Source of the DNA: Niallia sp. XMNu-256
GTDB taxonomy: Bacteria; Bacillota; Bacilli; Bacillales; Cytobacillaceae
Direction of reading: 5' to 3'
DNA: 64,000 bases
Assembly (NCBI RefSeq): GCF_036670015.1
Contig: NZ_CP137636.1
Coordinates: 2,520,501-2,584,500, forward strand
The position numbers and the translations under genes were made by a program. Below, in pieces: positions 1-7,232 of the stretch. The notes below the pieces were generated by a model. The model was not told the DNA's origin. It saw only the letters and a list, made by a program, of their open reading frames with translations, and ran no database searches. How positions within the stretch are numbered: position 1 is the first letter of the stretch; each line of letters opens with the position of its first letter.

Positions 1-51
1 AAGGTAATTAATCTCAAAACAGGTGAGGAAGTCGATCCACGAATTGATTAA
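1..51 (+). CDS. 3' end of a truncated gene, product unknown
   Basis: An open frame enters from the left edge and ends at TAA (49-51). The visible C-terminus reads KVINLKTGEEVDPRID. It is followed at once by a strong hairpin terminator, which supports a real plus-strand gene end. Sixteen residues are too few to name a family. Confidence 0.4.
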   Translation, partial: KVINLKTGEEVDPRID

Positions 52-60
52 ATTTATTCA

Positions 61-93
61 AAAATGTCAGGTGTTTTTGCACCTGACATTTTT
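61..93. terminator. Bidirectional intrinsic terminator
   Basis: Perfect stem AAAATGTCAGGTG / CACCTGACATTTT with a short loop. A-run on the left and T-run on the right let it serve both the plus-strand gene ending at 51 and the minus-strand gene ending at 94. Confidence 0.85.
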
Positions 94-885
94 CTAGCAA
101 ACTCCTAAAATCCAGCCTTCAAATTGTAAAGCCAACTGTTTCTCCTGTTCTGTGAGAGTAGATACTTCGAAATAACGCTCTAACGTACCGTTTAAATCTC
201 GTTCTCTAAGCCAAGCAGCAATGGCATATGCATCTTGTGCATCTCGAGGCCATTCCAAAGGAAAGCCAGGATCGTTTTGTCGAAATCGCTTATAAAGGAG
301 AGATGGATAGACTTCAGCTAAGACACTTTTCTCTGAACATGGTTTCCACCCATCATAAGGCCAATTATGTAAGTTCTCACGAAATGATTGACGCAATTCA
401 TAAATCCATGGTAATCCTGCATGCGTAGAGTAGGCCACGGTTCCTGTCTTTTGTTCAAAATTCCACGCGCTTTTTGCCGATGCGGTGAAAGTTTCGGTAA
501 TACGTAATTCATTATGATTCGGATAATCGTCTACCCTTTCTTTGCAATCTCTAACGGATTCCACCTTTGTGTTCCATAATGCTTGAAAATGATTAAGAAA
601 CTCATCCCAATTTGACAAGTCATGTTGCTTAAAATAGGTAACAGGAAAAGAAAGGCTATGGTCAATACCAATGACAAATCTATGCTTTTGCTCAGTTAAC
701 CTATTTCTTAGATAATCATAAACTTCTTTACGGGACCAACTGAAAGTTCGTCCATGTAATCCATTAGGAGAAATTCGGCTAACCTGTCCATCCCTATCCA
801 TTTCAACAACTTGGATTCCCGACGTTCGCTTAGTTGGCTCCCCTCTACCTGAATAATCAATTCCAATATAGTAATCAAATTGCAT
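94..885 (-). CDS. DUF429-like protein with predicted RNase H-fold
   Basis: Protein of 263 residues. I place the start at the ATG at 885, because AAAGGTGA (891-898) lies 6 nt upstream; the in-frame GTG at 894 would fall inside that ribosome site. Motifs resemble DUF429 proteins, a family predicted to have an RNase H-like fold: IGIDYSGRG near the N-terminus, GIDHSLSFP near residue 70, and a C-terminal DAQDAYAIAAWL helix. Together they supply three conserved acidic positions. The substrate is unknown. It follows the nitronate monooxygenase-like gene with almost no gap, so the two are probably co-transcribed, but no functional link is evident. Confidence 0.65.
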   Translation of the reverse strand: MQFDYYIGIDYSGRGEPTKRTSGIQVVEMDRDGQVSRISPNGLHGRTFSWSRKEVYDYLRNRLTEQKHRFVIGIDHSLSFPVTYFKQHDLSNWDEFLNHFQALWNTKVESVRDCKERVDDYPNHNELRITETFTASAKSAWNFEQKTGTVAYSTHAGLPWIYELRQSFRENLHNWPYDGWKPCSEKSVLAEVYPSLLYKRFRQNDPGFPLEWPRDAQDAYAIAAWLRERDLNGTLERYFEVSTLTEQEKQLALQFEGWILGVC

Positions 886-896
886 GGTTATCACCT

Positions 897-1862
897 TTAT
901 TCCCCGAAGAGTTTGTTTATCCGGCTGATCCCTTCTTCTGCAGTCGTAATCATTTCATTAAACAACTCTTGAACAGTCGGGATGTTATCGATTAGTCCAA
1001 CTACCTGACCAACCCAAGCGAAACCCTCATCTTCATTGCCCTCATAAATATATCGGGTATTCGCCTTTCCACTAATAATATCTTTTAAATCATCGTAAGT
1101 GTCCCCGTTCTGTTCGCGTTTGATAATATCAAGCGTGTAGTCTGTTTTTAGAACTCTTCCTGGTGAACCTAATGAACGCTTAATAATGACAGTATCCGTT
1201 TCTTTTGCAGTTAGAATGGCCTGCTTGTATGTTTCATGAGCATGGATACATTCTTGTGTGGCAATAAACCGGGTTCCCATTTCAATTCCTTCTGCACCAA
1301 GAGCAAATGCTGCCAACAGACCGCGACCATCCCCGATTCCACCACTTGCCAATACGGGAATGGATACAGATTCAACAACGCGCGGGATTAGAACCATTGT
1401 ACCAATATCATCGCGTCCTAAATGGCCCCCGCCTTCTTGACCAACAGCCATCACGGCATCCGCACCAAGTTCCTCTGCCTTTTGGGCCTGCCTCACACCA
1501 GAGACAAGGACGAGCGTTCGAATATCATGACCTTTTAATTTTTCAAAAACAGGTGTTGGATTCCCTCCTGTAATTGAAATAGCAGGCACTTTTTCTTCAA
1601 TCGCCACCTGAAGCAAATCTAAATAGTGCCCATCATGCTGGGCAATCGCAAAATTAACACCAAAAGGTTGATTGGTGAGTTTGCGAACTTTATGTATTTC
1701 TTCCCGAAGTTTTTCAGGAGTACGAAGTGTTGCTGCTGTTAATTGACCAAGTCCCCCTGCATTCGAAACGGCTGCCGCGAGCTCAGCATAGGCAAGGTAT
1801 GCAAGCCCTCCCTGGACAATTGGATATTTGATTCCAAAAATTTCAGTTACTCGTGTCTTCAA
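897..1862 (-). CDS. Nitronate monooxygenase / FabK-like FMN enzyme
   Basis: 321 residues, TTG start with GGGAGG 9 nt upstream. It is a TIM-barrel flavoprotein of the 2-nitropropane dioxygenase family. Visible hallmarks are YPIVQGGLAYLA at the N-terminus, SITGGNP, the glycine-rich GQEGGGHLGR segment, and an FMN phosphate-binding stretch ASGGIGDGRG followed by GTRF. Members oxidise alkyl nitronates such as propionate 3-nitronate, or act as enoyl-ACP reductase (FabK). The sequence alone does not separate these, and the gene is not in a fatty-acid operon. A GGATCGATCC palindrome (about 1949-1958) lies about 90 nt upstream and could be an operator. Confidence 0.8.
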   Translation of the reverse strand: MKTRVTEIFGIKYPIVQGGLAYLAYAELAAAVSNAGGLGQLTAATLRTPEKLREEIHKVRKLTNQPFGVNFAIAQHDGHYLDLLQVAIEEKVPAISITGGNPTPVFEKLKGHDIRTLVLVSGVRQAQKAEELGADAVMAVGQEGGGHLGRDDIGTMVLIPRVVESVSIPVLASGGIGDGRGLLAAFALGAEGIEMGTRFIATQECIHAHETYKQAILTAKETDTVIIKRSLGSPGRVLKTDYTLDIIKREQNGDTYDDLKDIISGKANTRYIYEGNEDEGFAWVGQVVGLIDNIPTVQELFNEMITTAEEGISRINKLFGE

Positions 1863-2019
1863 AATGATCGTCCTCCCTATTAACTCCCTAATTGTAGTTT
1901 CTCATATTTGCTGAAAAGATTCCTCTCTAATTTTGAAAAAATGAATAGGATCGATCCAATTCTAATCATCTTTGCTTAGCGTTGATGATAGTTTTCTTTT
2001 TATCTTTTATCCGTTATAA

Positions 2020-2160
2020 TAAAGGTAATTCTTGCATAAGTTAAAAAGACCGAACATACTTGAAACATGCTCGGTCAACAATAGATGGTCCCTCAAAGGG
2101 GTCGACATTTGGGCATTATAATCCACCTGAGCCGCTAACTCAAGGGTGGATTATTTTTTT
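2020..2160 (+). ncRNA. Candidate antisense antitoxin RNA of a type I module
   Basis: A TATAAT box (2015-2020) with a weak TTTTCT -35 at 17-nt spacing would start a plus-strand RNA near 2027. The RNA contains the GACCGA/TCGGTC hairpin (2046-2074) and ends in a 12-bp stem AATCCACC..GGTGGATT followed by seven T (2118-2160). It runs opposite to the 27-residue peptide gene and covers its stop codon and 3' UTR, the geometry of RatA/SR4-type antitoxins. The RNA boundaries are inferred, not seen. Confidence 0.55.
2045..2074 (-). terminator. Terminator of the small toxin mRNA
   Basis: On the minus strand GACCGAGCAT..ATGTTCGGTC forms a 10-bp stem with one mismatch, followed by TTTTT. It lies about 80 nt past the peptide stop codon, so the peptide mRNA and the opposing RNA would overlap by about 110 nt. 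Confidence 0.7.
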
Positions 2161-2234
2161 GATATAAATGACAGTATGCTAACGATCAAACTAGCAAAGC
2201 CAATCGCAAACATTAAGGATTGATAGACTGTCAC
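2151..2234 (-). CDS. Holin-like small membrane peptide, type I toxin candidate
   Basis: Twenty-seven residues from GTG (2232-2234) to TAA. The sequence begins MTVYQSLMFAIGFASLIV and ends FISKK: one hydrophobic helix with a lysine tail. MTVYxSLM is the signature of Bacillus putative holin-like toxins related to the TxpA/BsrG group, which act at the membrane. GGAGGTGA lies 6 nt upstream of the GTG. In the mRNA, CTCCC just upstream can pair with GGGAG of that site, so translation may be masked, as described for this group. A convergent RNA overlaps the 3' end. Too short for ordinary gene finders; confidence rests on the motif, the ribosome site and the two opposed terminators. Confidence 0.75.
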   Translation of the reverse strand: MTVYQSLMFAIGFASLIVSILSFISKK

Positions 2235-2302
2235 TCGGCATCACCTCCCTTCCTTGGGAGTGTACCGACCACCCTTGAGAAGTCCTATTCTATTGTAATT
2301 AA

Positions 2303-2338
2303 AGTATAACATACGAAACCAAAAATAGAAACGTATGT
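2303..2338 (-). promoter_or_regulatory. Toxin gene promoter with flanking inverted repeat
   Basis: The minus strand carries an extended -10, TGTTATACT, with a poor -35 17 nt upstream. A 7-bp inverted repeat, ACATACG (2309-2315) / CGTATGT (2332-2338), spans the core promoter and could be an operator. Confidence 0.45.
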
Positions 2339-2430
2339 TCTGTATAAAATAATAGTAAAATTCTATCATTTATTAAAAAGGTTCGGGGTCCTATTTTAAT
2401 GAAGTCTTAACGAAAAGAGGTCCCTTTACC

Positions 2431-3252
2431 TTATTCTAAATAAATTCCTTGCTCTTTTTTTGATTTACACCAATACCAAAGCGCACTAAAAACGAGATAC
2501 AATCCCGAGACTACGGTTAGCCCAATCAATGTGGGTGCCGAAAAGTTCTCTATATAATCTAGCCAACCGATTTTTCTCATACTGAATAGACTTACATTAA
2601 ACGTAATCCCAATCAGGATAACAGGCCATATAGAGGAAATCTGAATGTAGACCCATCCGTATAAGATTCCTAACGCTCCTCCTATCAACATCATAACAAT
2701 ACCTGCTGGGGCCTGCAGTGCTGCAATAATTACAGCTATGAACAGTATTGGCCAAAAAACGGGTACGTTTTTTCTCGCCTCGTTAAACATGATTCCGATG
2801 AAAAGAATAAGTTCCAGGGATGTGTTGACCACTGCTGATACTATTAATATTGGGAAGGGAACTGAGTTATAGTAAACCTCTAAAAAGTCATTCATAGAAG
2901 TGATATTGTAGGTAAGTAATAGTTTCATAATAGCAGCATTAAAGAGTGTGAACATTAGACCCATAATAATCATGTGGACTGTTACACTAAGGCTGATTTT
3001 TGAAAAATTACTAAGCCCCCAAAAGCTTTTCGGCGTCTGTTTTAAATGACGATATTTAATGTTATATATAACCCCTGACAATAGAATTGCAGCTACAAGG
3101 ATCATGAACAATTGAACGGAGATGTTTTCACCTGTCCCGAATTGCCCCCACCCTAAGATGGGATCCGCCACAGCATTATATAGAAAAATAGCCAAGGTTG
3201 TAACAGCAAAATAAAGTAAATAATTTCCTAGCATGGTTACAAAGCTTTTCAA
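2431..3252 (-). CDS. CPBP-family-like membrane protein lacking catalytic residues
   Basis: About 273 residues from TTG at 3252, chosen because AGGGGG lies 7 nt upstream; the upstream in-frame TTG at 3270 would put that ribosome site inside the gene. Seven or eight hydrophobic helices. The C-terminal half keeps the CPBP (Abi/CAAX-like protease) scaffold, for example GGALGILYGWVY..SIWPVILIGITFN. The residues that normally make the active site are changed: the EExxxR motif reads LELILFIGIMFNEAR, the FxxxH histidine region reads LQAPAG, and the HxxxN histidine is Gly. It is therefore probably a non-proteolytic relative. It stands alone, without bacteriocin genes nearby. Confidence 0.6.
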   Translation of the reverse strand: MKSFVTMLGNYLLYFAVTTLAIFLYNAVADPILGWGQFGTGENISVQLFMILVAAILLSGVIYNIKYRHLKQTPKSFWGLSNFSKISLSVTVHMIIMGLMFTLFNAAIMKLLLTYNITSMNDFLEVYYNSVPFPILIVSAVVNTSLELILFIGIMFNEARKNVPVFWPILFIAVIIAALQAPAGIVMMLIGGALGILYGWVYIQISSIWPVILIGITFNVSLFSMRKIGWLDYIENFSAPTLIGLTVVSGLYLVFSALWYWCKSKKEQGIYLE

Positions 3253-3410
3253 ATTTATGCCCCCCTTCAATCAAATAGAAATTTGCTCCTTTCCATTAGA
3301 TTATTCCTTACATTCAGCAGTTATACCTATACAGCCTCTAGGAAGGTTTATACATAAATACTTTAATGAAAAGTCACTTTCCTCTTATTGTCCTGATATT
3401 ACATACAAAA

Positions 3411-3458
3411 TAAAAAATGAATTCATTTTCCAAGACGGGGGATCTTGAAAATGAATTC
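3411..3458 (-). terminator. Intrinsic terminator after glaH
   Basis: Near-perfect 16-bp stem GAATTCATTTTC-AAGA with one bulge around a GGGGG loop, followed on the minus strand by ATTTTTTATTTT. It lies 55 nt past the glaH stop codon. Confidence 0.8.
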
Positions 3459-3513
3459 TTTATACATTTGTAACTATAGGGATAAAAATAAATACACGCA
3501 TCGGATATTCTAA

Positions 3514-4461
3514 TTAAATTAAATTCTCATTAAATTGACCGCGTTGGCGAAGTAATTCCCGATTTAAATTTGGGTCTTTTTCAAACGCCGCACGTCCGTG
3601 AACCCAGAAAATATTATTAACGACGACTAAATCTCCTACTGGGAGTTCAAGTTCGATGACATTTTCATCATTTTCCATAGATGATGATAGATCACGAAGG
3701 TATTTTGCTTGTTCGATTGATTCTGGATAGACGAATTGGTCAATAAAACACATACCTGGTTCGCCATTGTGATTAAAGAATGTTGCTCGATTTACCACTT
3801 GATCCACATTCTTGCTCTTTGGGGCTTTATACGTAAATTTATGGCTTGCTAATGGATGTTTTGAATACTTATCAAGGTCTTTCCAATCATCAAGATGCAA
3901 TAATCTTGACTCTCCACCGCGGGCATTTTGTTCAACCATTTTCATCATTAGTAACCAGTCTGTTGGTTCATCAACAAAAGTTCCATCTGTATGAAATGTG
4001 AACAATCGGTAGGCTTGGCGCAAGTATGAATCGCTATTATCTGTATCCTTTACAGTGAATCTTGCGTAATACTTTTCGGACATGGCATCATGATTAGGTA
4101 TACCTAAAATATGAGAAATCGCCGTTGAGAAGAGTACAAATTCATCTGTATTCTCAGTGACCCCTTCAAGTCCAAGTGTAAATCCTCCGGAATCTCGATC
4201 ATGTACAATATTTCGAAGTAGTTCGCCAAACTCTACTCCCACTTGATCCAATAAATAGGATGCCACAATATGACGTGCATATGGAGTATACTCTAAATGC
4301 TGAACAGATAATTGATCCTGTTTTACCTTTTGTAAAAATGCGGAAATAGCCCCTTTTGATAGTTGAATGTGATACAAGCGCTTAGATTGCGAATGCACCT
4401 TTACTGAATACGTCTCCGTCACTTTCTCAAATTTGGCTTTCTTTTTTTCTGCAATACTCAT
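3514..4461 (-). CDS. glaH: Glutarate 2-hydroxylase, Fe(II)/2-oxoglutarate dioxygenase
   Basis: About 315 residues. ATG at 4461 is preferred over ATG at 4467 because AGGAGG sits 7 nt before it and only 1 nt before the other. CsiD/GlaH family: it hydroxylates glutarate to L-2-hydroxyglutarate, with 2-oxoglutarate decarboxylated to succinate, in lysine degradation. The iron facial triad is visible as H159 and D161 (FTFHTDGTF) plus H290 (NNIFWVHGRAAF), numbered from the 4467 start. Downstream arginines (NRELLRQRG) fit 2-oxoglutarate binding. Length matches the family. lhgO, whose product consumes L-2-hydroxyglutarate, lies in the same cluster. glaH appears to have its own promoter and a long leader, so it can be controlled separately from lhgO. 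Confidence 0.9.
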   Translation of the reverse strand: MSIAEKKKAKFEKVTETYSVKVHSQSKRLYHIQLSKGAISAFLQKVKQDQLSVQHLEYTPYARHIVASYLLDQVGVEFGELLRNIVHDRDSGGFTLGLEGVTENTDEFVLFSTAISHILGIPNHDAMSEKYYARFTVKDTDNSDSYLRQAYRLFTFHTDGTFVDEPTDWLLMMKMVEQNARGGESRLLHLDDWKDLDKYSKHPLASHKFTYKAPKSKNVDQVVNRATFFNHNGEPGMCFIDQFVYPESIEQAKYLRDLSSSMENDENVIELELPVGDLVVVNNIFWVHGRAAFEKDPNLNRELLRQRGQFNENLI

Positions 4462-4738
4462 TTTCATTCCTCCTGTTTTATATGTGATATAGGTGAATTT
4501 TCAACAGGAAATATAAAAAGCCAGTTGCACACGAATTCCTAATAAAATAGGAATCTCCTTTGTACAACTGGCTTATATTCACTTCACCGCTCTACGTTTA
4601 AATAGAGTCACAGCGAATAGACAGTTTATGTTCGAATTTACTTACGTTTCCCGTTGACCATGATTTATAAGTTGTTTACGATCTTTGAAAAAGTCGATTT
4701 TTCAAGAGGTAAACATATTTGATAAATTGGTTATCTTA
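4462..4738 (-). other. Structured 5' leader of glaH, possible riboregulator
   Basis: No gene. In RNA sense the segment contains a two-part hairpin TATTCGCT..CTCTA..TAGAG..AGTGAATA (about 4577-4622) directly before the terminator-like stem. A TCAACGG segment upstream could pair imperfectly with CCAGTTG of the terminator's 5' arm. It matches no riboswitch consensus I know (T-box, lysine, SAM and purine were considered). Confidence 0.4.
4513..4576 (-). terminator. Terminator-like hairpin in the glaH leader
   Basis: Minus strand: AAGCCAGTTG / CAACTGGCTT outer stem, ATTCCTA / TAGGAAT inner stem, then TTTTTATATTT. It ends about 50 nt before glaH and lies downstream of a sigma-A promoter, so it can be a conditional attenuator. 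It could also simply end the lhgO-DUF3870 transcript. Confidence 0.6.
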
Positions 4739-4767
4739 ATTATATGATGCTATTTTACAAATGTCAA
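4731..4767 (-). promoter_or_regulatory. Near-consensus sigma-A promoter for glaH
   Basis: Minus strand TTGACA (4762-4767), 17-nt spacer, TATAAT (4739-4744): both hexamers match consensus exactly. Predicted transcription start is near 4731, giving a leader of about 270 nt before glaH. Confidence 0.8.
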
Positions 4768-4797
4768 TATATTTTTTAAAGATTCAAATAATTTATT

Positions 4798-5142
4798 TTA
4801 TAGCTGTTTTTGTTTTACAGGATGCTCTGCTTTTATTTGTTTAAAATGAAGATCGAGGTCTTTAAGAGCAGCAATCAATGCATTTGTAGCTTTCCCTTTA
4901 TAGTAAGTTTGAATGGCATCAATAGCTTCATCAATTCCATCTTGCAAACTCATGCCTTTTAAGAGTCTTCCGATAAATTCTCGACCATGTGCTGTTGCCA
5001 GTGTGCAGGAAGCCTCGAGAATTACACCATATTTAGAATCTACTTCAGCTGTAATTGTTAATGTTTCAAATACACTCTTTGCTGCCATTCCCTGCGGTAA
5101 ACGGGCATGACCAGCGATGAAAATGGTTTTTCCGTTTAGCAT
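4798..5142 (-). CDS. DUF3870 domain protein
   Basis: 114 residues from ATG at 5142, with AAAGG 9 nt upstream; an in-frame TTG at 5151 abuts that site and is less likely. It resembles DUF3870 small soluble proteins: a beta-rich start (GKTIFIAGHARLPQG), the central segment EASCTLATAHGREFI, and a C-terminal helical NALIAALKDLD. The function is unknown. It starts 16 nt after the lhgO stop and is probably translated from the same mRNA, so a role in glutarate or 2-hydroxyglutarate metabolism is inferred from context only. Confidence 0.75.
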   Translation of the reverse strand: MLNGKTIFIAGHARLPQGMAAKSVFETLTITAEVDSKYGVILEASCTLATAHGREFIGRLLKGMSLQDGIDEAIDAIQTYYKGKATNALIAALKDLDLHFKQIKAEHPVKQKQL

Positions 5143-5157
5143 TTTGATCAACCTTTC

Positions 5158-6387
5158 CTATTTAATGATTTGAACTGATTCCTTTGACTCCTTTAAATTC
5201 ATTTGTTTTGGTATGCGATTGACGATCTCTTTTCCAATTTCAATCGAAGCAGTTGCAGCTGGAGATGGAGCATTACAAACATGAATGGTTCTTTTTCCCA
5301 TAATGATATGAAAATCGTCTACCATATTTCCATCATTCCTTATCGCTTGGGCGCGAACACCTGCTGGAGCTGGAATTAAATCATCTTCTTTAATCTCAAG
5401 AATTAACTCTTGCAGGCTTTTCGTAAATTGTTTCATACTAAAGGATCGAATGTATTCGTCAAAACCCTCTTTTGCAAATTTTCCTGCCATTTTCCAAAGC
5501 CCGCTATATGTTAATGCCTCTGCAAGGTCTTTTGCACTGAAATCTGTCTTTCTATATCCTTCTCGTTTAAAACTTAAAACTGCATTTGGTCCTGCATCGA
5601 CTTCTCCACTGATCATCCTAGTAAAATGAACACCTAAAAATGGAAATTTCGGATTTGGTACAGGATAAATAAGATGTTTTACTAGATAACGTTTTTCAGG
5701 TTTTAATTTGTAATACTCTCCTCTAAAAGGAAGGATCTTCATATCAGTTTTATATCCTGCTGCATAAGCCACTCGATCACTATGAAGCCCAGCACAATTA
5801 ATGACCAAGCCTGCTTTAATGGTTCCTCGAGTTATTTCAATTGTTACCCCAGTGGATTCTTCATGAATTTTTTCTACTTTTGTATTAAGGCGGATCTCGC
5901 CACCATGTTCTTCTATGATACTTGCAAACTTTTCACTTACCTGACGATAATTTACAATCCCTGCCTGTGGAACACGAATTGCACCAAGACCTTTTACATG
6001 GGGTTCAATCTCTTTTAATTCAACAGATCCAATTCTTTGAATATCTAGTCGATTTTCCAGGCCCCTTTTATATAAATTCTCTAGTAATGGGATTTCTTCC
6101 TGCTTGGTGGCCACAATCACCTTTCCGCATATTTCATGGTCAATGTCATATTTCTGACAAAACTCCTTCATGGATTGACTTCCTTGTCTAGAAAAACAGG
6201 CTTTAAAACTACCAGGTTTATAATAAATGCCTGAATGAATTACTCCACTATTATGTCCTGTTTGATGCTCAGCAACAGTCTCTTCTTTTTCAATGACTAC
6301 TACTTTTGCGTTTGGAAAACGATTGTAAATTGCCATCCCCGTAGATAGTCCAACAATTCCGCCACCAACAATTGCAAAATCAAACAT
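5158..6387 (-). CDS. lhgO: L-2-hydroxyglutarate oxidase
   Basis: 409 residues, ATG start with AAGGGGTG 9 nt upstream. FAD-dependent oxidoreductase of the DAO fold: the dinucleotide-binding loop GGGIVGLSTG occupies residues 8-17, followed by the acidic beta-strand end VVVIEKE. The segment HNSGVIHSGIYYKPGS is typical of LhgO/YgaF. It oxidises L-2-hydroxyglutarate back to 2-oxoglutarate, passing electrons to the quinone pool, and so completes the step begun by GlaH. It is 16 nt downstream of the gntR-type gene and likely shares its repressible promoter. Confidence 0.9.
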   Translation of the reverse strand: MFDFAIVGGGIVGLSTGMAIYNRFPNAKVVVIEKEETVAEHQTGHNSGVIHSGIYYKPGSFKACFSRQGSQSMKEFCQKYDIDHEICGKVIVATKQEEIPLLENLYKRGLENRLDIQRIGSVELKEIEPHVKGLGAIRVPQAGIVNYRQVSEKFASIIEEHGGEIRLNTKVEKIHEESTGVTIEITRGTIKAGLVINCAGLHSDRVAYAAGYKTDMKILPFRGEYYKLKPEKRYLVKHLIYPVPNPKFPFLGVHFTRMISGEVDAGPNAVLSFKREGYRKTDFSAKDLAEALTYSGLWKMAGKFAKEGFDEYIRSFSMKQFTKSLQELILEIKEDDLIPAPAGVRAQAIRNDGNMVDDFHIIMGKRTIHVCNAPSPAATASIEIGKEIVNRIPKQMNLKESKESVQIIK

Positions 6388-6402
6388 TCGCCCACACCCC
6401 TT

Positions 6403-7065
6403 TTAATTTTCCCTGTTTAAACGATCCATATATTGAATTAAATTATTTTTGGTTCGTAAAATATGATACTCTACTGCAGATCTAAGCTCAGAGGATTCTC
6501 CTCGTAAGACTGCTTCATAGATCATTCGGTGCTCTTTCTGTGTTTCATAATAATGATCTACTAAAAGGCTTGGTGCGATTGGAGAGATTCCAAGGGTTTC
6601 GACCATTTTTTTCACCCTTGGCCATGGACAACCTTTTCTTAAGGTTTCATGAAAAGTAGTGTTGAGTTGTATATAATAATCATTAGTCTCTTCGGAAATC
6701 TCTAATTCTTCCATTTTAATAAGGATATTCCCTAGTTGCTTTTTATCCTCTTTTATTAGGAAAGCAAGTGATTTTTCAACCGCTAGACCTTCTAATAAGG
6801 AACGAGTATGATAAATTTCCTCAATGTCTTCGTTTGTGATTGGTGTGACAATCGCTCCTTTATGCGGAACTAATTCAACTAATCCTTCATTTTGAAGTTG
6901 AGTTAAGGCTGCCCGGATTGGCATTCGACTGACATTCAACCTTTCTGCCCACTCTTCTTGAACGAGACGATCCCCATTTTTTAATGTTCCATTTAAAATT
7001 GCTCTCCTAAGACTTTTCGTCACTAATTGAACAACCGTGGATTTTTCTCCTGTATCTTGTTCCAA
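6403..7065 (-). CDS. GntR/FadR-type (FCD) repressor of the glutarate cluster
   Basis: 220 residues, TTG start with GGGGAG 10 nt upstream. Residues about 10-80 form a winged HTH (RMPIRAALTQLQNEGLVELVPHK is typical of GntR proteins). Residues about 85-215 form an all-helical FCD effector domain. It is the first gene of an operon with lhgO and the DUF3870 gene. Two copies of the palindrome TTGGATCCA flank its own promoter, so it probably represses itself and the operon until glutarate or 2-hydroxyglutarate binds. The ligand is inferred from context; family members also sense other short acids. Confidence 0.85.
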   Translation of the reverse strand: MEQDTGEKSTVVQLVTKSLRRAILNGTLKNGDRLVQEEWAERLNVSRMPIRAALTQLQNEGLVELVPHKGAIVTPITNEDIEEIYHTRSLLEGLAVEKSLAFLIKEDKKQLGNILIKMEELEISEETNDYYIQLNTTFHETLRKGCPWPRVKKMVETLGISPIAPSLLVDHYYETQKEHRMIYEAVLRGESSELRSAVEYHILRTKNNLIQYMDRLNREN

Positions 7066-7085
7066 TTGTTTACATCTCCCCTACA

Positions 7086-7158
7086 TTGGATCCATTTTGT
7101 TAGAATATATCATTTATTCAGATAATTAACAAGGTATTTTTAAGCATTTGGATCCAAT
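7086..7158 (-). promoter_or_regulatory. gntR-lhgO promoter with paired operators
   Basis: Promoter on the minus strand: TTGTTA (7127-7132), 17-nt spacer, TATATT (7104-7109). TTGGATCCAT (7086-7095) sits at the transcription start and TTGGATCCAA (7148-7157) just upstream of the -35. Their centres are 62 bp apart, about six helical turns on the same DNA face, consistent with looping by a GntR-type dimer. Confidence 0.7.
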
Positions 7159-7176
7159 GCAGTTAAAGAAACAGGA

Positions 7177-7228
7177 AAAAAGGCTATTCATGAGAGGGTG
7201 CCCCCGCTCTATTGAACAGCCTTTTTTC
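7177..7228. terminator. Bidirectional terminator after the MFS gene
   Basis: AAAAAGGCT..TTCAT-AGAG / CTCTA-TGAAC..AGCCTTTTTT around a GC-rich loop. The minus-strand side ends the MFS gene 5 nt past its stop codon. Confidence 0.8.
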
Positions 7229-7232
7229 GTTT

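Noticed and set aside
1258-1573. Plus-strand frames inside the nitronate monooxygenase-like gene
   Set aside because: Shadow frames opposite a strongly coding gene, with no ribosome sites.
4462-4738. Known riboswitch (T-box, lysine, SAM, purine) before glaH
   Set aside because: None of the conserved core sequences, for example the T-box AGGGTGG-ACC, is present.
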